From NCBI GenBank assembly GCA_041581935.1, contig JBFICP010000115.1, positions 1-9,659 of the forward strand: a stretch of DNA of 9,659 nt, in the 5' to 3' direction. The notes below the pieces were generated by a model, which saw only the letters and a list, made by a program, of their open reading frames with translations, did no database searches and had not been told where the DNA came from. Each line of letters starts with the position of its first letter. Positions within the stretch are counted from its first letter, which is position 1. A program made the position numbers and the translations under genes. The DNA is from JAABYT01 sp041581935. GTDB lineage: Bacteria > Pseudomonadota > Gammaproteobacteria > HK1. Below, in pieces: positions 5,607-9,659 of the stretch.

Positions 5607-8600
5607 ATGGAATTTGACGAAGTCGGCGGGCGTTACGACGGTCCGGAACTGGAGCAGCGCATGCTCGCCTTCTGGCGTGACCAGCGGGTGTTCGAGAACA
5701 GCATGGCGCAAAGCGAGGGCCGCCCGCTTTATACCTGGAACGAAGGGCCGCCGACCGCCAACGGCAAGCCCGGAATCCATCATGTGCTGGCGCGCACCTT
5801 CAAAGACATGTTCCCCCGTTTCAAGCACATGCGCGGATTTCACTGCCCGCGCAAGGCCGGCTGGGACACCCACGGGCTTCCGGTGGAGCACGAGATCGAG
5901 AAGGAGCTCGGCATCTTCGACAAGAGCCGCATCGAAGACGAGGTGGGTATCGCCGAGTTCACGCGCCGATGCCGGGAATCGGTGATGCGTTATATCGGCG
6001 ACTGGGAGGCCATGACCGAGCGCATGGGTTTCTGGGTGAACATGGATGACGCTTATTACACCCTCGACAACGACTACATCGAGTCGGTCTGGTACCTGCT
6101 CAAGGTCATCTGGGACAAGGGGCTCATCTACCAGGGCTACAAGGTGGTGCCCTACGACCCGCGAATCGGCGCGACGCTGTCCTCGCACGAGGTGGCCTTG
6201 GGTTACCAGGAAGTCGACGATCCGTCGGTTACCGTGCGATTTCGCCTCGCGGACGACCCGAACGCCGCGTTTCTCGTCTGGACCACGACCCCGTGGACCC
6301 TGCCGTCCAATCTGGCCCTGGCGGTGCACCCCGATCTCGACTACGCCTGGGTGGAGAGCGACGGCGAGACTCTGATCCTCGCCAAGGACCTCGTCGCGAG
6401 CGTGCTCCGCGAGGCGCCCTACCGAGAGGTGAAGGTGGTGAAGGGTGCCGAGCTCGTCGGTATTCGTTATCAGCGTCTGTTCGACTACCTGCCGGCGGAG
6501 GGCGACATCTGCCGGGTGCGCGCTGCGGATTTCGTCACCACCGAGGACGGCACCGGCATCGTGCACGTTGCGCCGGCCTACGGTGTCGACGATCTGGCGC
6601 TCGGCCAGGCGCACGGCCTGCCGGTGGTGCACGGCGTCGGGCTCGACGGCTATTTCCTGCCCGAAGTGACGCCGGTGGCGGGAAAGTTCTTCAAAGACGC
6701 CGACCCGGCGCTCATCGAGGAGCTGCGCGCACGCGGGCTCTTGTATCGTGCCGAGACCTACCGCCACAACTACCCTCACGGCTGGCGCACCGGAGACCCG
6801 CTCATCTACTACGCCAAGAACGCCTGGTACATCCGCACCACGGACTATCGGGACCGGCTGGTCGAGCTCAACAAGACCATCAACTGGGTGCCGGAGACCA
6901 TTCGCGACGGCCGTTTCGGCAACTGGCTCGAGCACAACGTGGATTGGGCGCTCTCGCGCGAGCGTTTCTGGGGCACGCCACTGCCGGTGTGGACCGACGG
7001 GGAAGGCGATTTCATGTGCATCGGTTCACTGGAAGAGCTGGAAACGCTCGCCGGACGATCGCTCTCGGATCTGGATCTGCATCGCCCGGCGGTCGATGCG
7101 ATCACGTTCGAGCATCCCGACAACGGACGCACGTATCGGCGCGTTCCGGAGGTCATCGACTGCTGGTTCGATTCCGGCGCCATGTCCTATGCACAGTGGC
7201 ACTACCCGTTCGAGAATCAGCGGCTATTCGAGGAGCGCTTTCCCGCGGACTACATCTGTGAGGCCATCGATCAAACCCGCGGCTGGTTTTATACCCTGCA
7301 TGCCATCGCCACTCTCGTTTCCGATAGTGTCGCGTTCCGCAACTGCGTGTGCCTCGCGCATATCGTCGACAAGGACGGCAAGAAGATGTCCAAGTCCCTG
7401 GGCAACATCGTCGATCCCTATGACGTATTCGACAGTGTCGGCGCCGATGCGCTTCGCTGGTACTTGGCCGCGCGCATCGCGCCGGAGGTGCAAAAACGCA
7501 TCTCGGTGGATCTGGTCGCCGAGGTCGCTAGCACGTTCATCAACACTTTGTGGAACACGTATGGCTTTTTTATTCTCTACGCCCGCCTCGATCGAGTGGA
7601 CCTGTCGAAGGGTGTTCCAGCCGCTAAGAGACCGGAGATCGATCGCTGGATACTCGCACTGCTGCAGCACACGATCGAGATCGTTACCGAATCGATGGAG
7701 CGCTACGACGCCCGCGGCGCGGGCGAGGCCATCGAATTATTCGTCGATCGGCTGAGTAACTGGTACGTGCGCCGCAATCGCCGGCGGTTCTGGAAAGCTG
7801 CGGCGGGCGATGACAAGCAGGCAGCCTACCTCACCCTGTACGAGTGCCTGCACGTGGTGCATCGGTTGATGGCACCGTTTATGCCTTTCCTTTCCGAAGC
7901 CATTTATCAGAATTTGGTGCGATCGGTGAACCCCGGCGCCCCCATGAGCGTCCACATGGCCGACTGGCCGATCGTCGACGATGCCTTGCGCAATCGGGCG
8001 CTCATCGATCAGTTCGATGTCGTGCAACGAGTCGTCGGTCTCGGCCGCACGGCTCGAAACGACACGCGTCTGCGCGTGCGACAGCCGTTGAGGCGGCTGC
8101 TCGTGCGCGTGCCCGACTCTGCGGCCGCCAACGCCGTGGAGCGTCATCGCGATCAAATTCTCGAGGAGCTCAACGTCAAGGATCTGGAGCTCGTTGCGGG
8201 CGATGCCGAGCTCGTGAGCTATCGTTTAAAGCCCAATCTTCCGCGTATCGGCAAGCGCTATGGCAAGCGCATCCCGGCCATTCGTGCGGCGCTATCGGAT
8301 GCCGACGCCGGGAAAATCGCCTCGCGGGTTGCCGCCGGACGCGGTTTCGAGCTCGACGTCGGCGACGAAACCATTGCCTTCGAGCCCGAGGACGTGCTGG
8401 TTGAAAGCGTCGCCGCAGAAGGCTATGCGTGTGCCGAGGAGGGCGGCTATCTGGTCGGCCTGGATACGCGACTCGACAAGGCGCTGCGCCGGGAGGGACT
8501 CGCGCGCGAGCTGGTGCGCACGGTGCAGGAAACACGCAAGCAGGCGGGGCTGGAGGTATCGGATCGTATCGTGCTTCGGATCACCGGAAGCGACGCAGTC

Positions 8601-8753
8601 GCGGACGCGGTCGCTGCCCACGGTGATTTCCTGATGGACGAAACGCTTGCGACCGGCTGGGGCGAGGACGGTTTCGTGCCGAGCTACGCCACCGAGCACA
8701 CCCAGGACGAAAACAACTGGAAAATCGAGCTCGCCCGCGCCGAGTCCCGGTAG
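5607..8753 (+). CDS. ileS: Isoleucyl-tRNA synthetase, type 2 (IleRS2), with swapped GIHH signature
   Basis: This cytoplasmic enzyme of 1048 residues charges tRNA-Ile with isoleucine. Landmarks: PTANGKPGIHH (49-59), GWDTHGLPVE (85-94), CP1 editing domain with TTTPW (226-230) and VAPAYGVDD (321-329; Asp328 is the likely equivalent of the editing Asp342 of E. coli), WFDSG (520-524), DQTRGWFY (555-562), KMSKS (593-597), and an anticodon-binding region containing SNWYVRRNRRRFW (717-729). A long C-terminal domain (about 850-1048) lacks the cysteine zinc motifs that end type 1 enzymes, which supports type 2. At the class I signature the normal HxGH is replaced by G56-I57-H58-H59. This GxHH swap is reported in a subgroup of IleRS2 and linked to mupirocin hyper-resistance. 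No frameshift or missing domain is seen. Expression should depend on the T-box upstream. Being type 2 and monocistronic, it may be a second ileS beside a housekeeping type 1 copy elsewhere. Confidence 0.97.
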   Translation: MEFDEVGGRYDGPELEQRMLAFWRDQRVFENSMAQSEGRPLYTWNEGPPTANGKPGIHHVLARTFKDMFPRFKHMRGFHCPRKAGWDTHGLPVEHEIEKELGIFDKSRIEDEVGIAEFTRRCRESVMRYIGDWEAMTERMGFWVNMDDAYYTLDNDYIESVWYLLKVIWDKGLIYQGYKVVPYDPRIGATLSSHEVALGYQEVDDPSVTVRFRLADDPNAAFLVWTTTPWTLPSNLALAVHPDLDYAWVESDGETLILAKDLVASVLREAPYREVKVVKGAELVGIRYQRLFDYLPAEGDICRVRAADFVTTEDGTGIVHVAPAYGVDDLALGQAHGLPVVHGVGLDGYFLPEVTPVAGKFFKDADPALIEELRARGLLYRAETYRHNYPHGWRTGDPLIYYAKNAWYIRTTDYRDRLVELNKTINWVPETIRDGRFGNWLEHNVDWALSRERFWGTPLPVWTDGEGDFMCIGSLEELETLAGRSLSDLDLHRPAVDAITFEHPDNGRTYRRVPEVIDCWFDSGAMSYAQWHYPFENQRLFEERFPADYICEAIDQTRGWFYTLHAIATLVSDSVAFRNCVCLAHIVDKDGKKMSKSLGNIVDPYDVFDSVGADALRWYLAARIAPEVQKRISVDLVAEVASTFINTLWNTYGFFILYARLDRVDLSKGVPAAKRPEIDRWILALLQHTIEIVTESMERYDARGAGEAIELFVDRLSNWYVRRNRRRFWKAAAGDDKQAAYLTLYECLHVVHRLMAPFMPFLSEAIYQNLVRSVNPGAPMSVHMADWPIVDDALRNRALIDQFDVVQRVVGLGRTARNDTRLRVRQPLRRLLVRVPDSAAANAVERHRDQILEELNVKDLELVAGDAELVSYRLKPNLPRIGKRYGKRIPAIRAALSDADAGKIASRVAAGRGFELDVGDETIAFEPEDVLVESVAAEGYACAEEGGYLVGLDTRLDKALRREGLARELVRTVQETRKQAGLEVSDRIVLRITGSDAVADAVAAHGDFLMDETLATGWGEDGFVPSYATEHTQDENNWKIELARAESR

Positions 8754-8762
8754 TTTCGGGTA

Positions 8763-8828
8763 GGTCGGGTTGAGCGCAGCGAAGCACACATGCAGCCGTT
8801 GTCGGGCTTCACTGCGCTCAGCCCGACC
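8763..8828. repeat. Imperfect inverted repeat between convergent genes (REP-like)
   Basis: A 23-base arm (8763-8785) pairs with 8806-8828 across a 20-base spacer. There is one mismatch (C8780/A8811) and one T/G wobble (8770/8821). The core TCGGGTTGAGCGCAGCGAAG resembles a very common gammaproteobacterial intergenic repeat, from memory. It sits between the convergent ileS and SDR stops. A T-tract is lacking on both sides, so a role as a classical bidirectional terminator is uncertain, though a hairpin of this strength could still end or protect both transcripts. Confidence 0.6.
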
Positions 8829-8854
8829 GAACGGAGATGGCTGCCACCCTCAGA

Positions 8855-9613
8855 TCAGAGAAACACCGTGCCGCCGTCAACCATGATGGTCTGACCGGTG
8901 GTGCGACAACTCTGTTCGCTAGCCAAGAAAAGCATCGTGCCGAAGAGATCGTCGGCCTCAACGGGTTTTCGCAGCGCCATCTGAGCCGTGGTAGCTTCCA
9001 TCATCTTGTCCTTCTTGTCGCCGAAGAATTCGCCCGCCGCTTCCGTATCGACGACGTTTGGTGCGACCGCATTGACGCGGATGTTGAAGCGCCCGACCTC
9101 GCGGGCGAGACCCCGGGTAAGTCCGATGACCGCGGCCTTCGAGGTCGTGTAATGCAGGCCGTTGGGCATCCCGTAGACCGCCGCCAGCGAGCTGATGTTG
9201 ATAATCGAACCGCCGCCGGCATCGCGCATGCTCGGCACCACGGCGCGGCAGCAGTGCCAGATGCCCTTGACGTTGACCTGCATCGTGGCATCCCATTCGC
9301 CCTCGTCGAGCCTGTCGAAGGGCGCGAATCCGAGACTGCCGAAAAGCGCCGCGTTGTTGATCAGCACGTCAATCCGCGCGAACTGCTCCACGGCCCTGTC
9401 GGCCATGGCCTGCGTGCTGGCCGTGTCCGTGACATCGGTCTCGAAGCCGATGGCATCGGCGCCGGCGTCCCGGCACATCGACACCGTATCGGCACAGCTG
9501 CGCAGATCGCAAACGACGATACGGGCACCGCGCTCGGCGAAGCGCCGCGCATAAGTCTGCCCGAGGCCGCGGGCGGCGCCGGTGATGATGACGACCTTGC
9601 CGGAAATGTCCAT
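8855..9613 (-). CDS. Short-chain dehydrogenase/reductase (SDR), classical type
   Basis: A 252-residue Rossmann-fold oxidoreductase, the usual length for classical SDRs. Seen are the cofactor motif TGAARGLG (11-18), Asp36 at the end of the second strand (VVCDL), which favours NAD(H) over NADP(H), NNAA (86-89), Asn114, and the catalytic Ser142, Tyr155 and Lys159 (YTTSK). The C-terminal VDGG (245-248) is typical. After the last core strand the usual PG is PN (APNVVDT, 185-191), a change beside the nicotinamide site. The substrate is unknown: sequence marks fit FabG-like or hydroxy-compound dehydrogenases, and there is no helpful neighbour inside the window. AGGAGA before the ATG is a good Shine-Dalgarno. 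It converges on ileS; genes upstream of it lie beyond the window end. Confidence 0.92.
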   Translation of the reverse strand: MDISGKVVIITGAARGLGQTYARRFAERGARIVVCDLRSCADTVSMCRDAGADAIGFETDVTDTASTQAMADRAVEQFARIDVLINNAALFGSLGFAPFDRLDEGEWDATMQVNVKGIWHCCRAVVPSMRDAGGGSIINISSLAAVYGMPNGLHYTTSKAAVIGLTRGLAREVGRFNIRVNAVAPNVVDTEAAGEFFGDKKDKMMEATTAQMALRKPVEADDLFGTMLFLASEQSCRTTGQTIMVDGGTVFL

Positions 9614-9659
9614 TGACTTCTCTCCTGACGATCGAATCGAGCCCGGACTCGTGGTCCGG

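Noticed and set aside
5238..6935. Long minus-strand open frame of 565 codons
   Set aside because: It is antisense to the T-box and to conserved IleRS sequence; the translation is repetitive Val/His/Arg-rich shadow sequence with no family resemblance.

Overview
The window is GC-rich, densely packed bacterial chromosome and most likely comes from a gammaproteobacterium (possibly a betaproteobacterium). The RelA protein carries the EFDD version of the synthetase motif that marks the monofunctional RelA of beta/gammaproteobacteria. The zinc operon has a zur gene and a Zur box of the enterobacterial type. The genus cannot be told from sequence reading alone.

Layout, left to right. (1) Positions 1-161 hold no gene or promoter I can support. 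A small alpha-helical protein of unknown function (162-377, +) then converges on relA, with only 3 bases between the two stop codons. (2) Positions 381-4717 are one minus-strand gene row read right to left: znuC, znuB, zur, relA. znuC/znuB and znuB/zur overlap by a few bases, and relA follows zur after 37 bases with no visible terminator. The first three genes are the ATPase and permease of the high-affinity zinc importer plus its repressor. The binding-protein gene znuA is absent. (3) A strong Zur box (4734-4752) lies between znuC and a divergent small FmdB-like gene (4829-5170, +) whose protein keeps only one cysteine of each expected zinc knuckle. (4) Positions 5171-5606 are a long leader with a sigma70-like promoter and a complete transcriptional T-box riboswitch: Stem I with an AUC (Ile) specifier opposite an AGUA motif, Stem III, an exact T-box sequence, and an antiterminator whose 3' strand is also the 5' base of a terminator. 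The terminator has a perfect 34-bp stem, the inner part of which looks like an inserted palindromic (REP-like) element. (5) The T-box leads into ileS (5607-8753, +), a 1048-residue type 2 isoleucyl-tRNA synthetase. Its class I HIGH signature is replaced by GIHH, a swap linked to very high mupirocin resistance. (6) An imperfect inverted repeat separates ileS from a convergent NAD-type short-chain dehydrogenase (8855-9613, -).

Two regulatory stories stand out. The first is a Firmicutes-style, tRNA-Ile-sensing T-box driving an antibiotic-tolerant IleRS2 in a proteobacterial neighbourhood, which suggests a transferred resistance or starvation-response module. The second is a Zur-controlled zinc operon that may read through into relA and faces a cysteine-poor relative of a zinc-ribbon protein.
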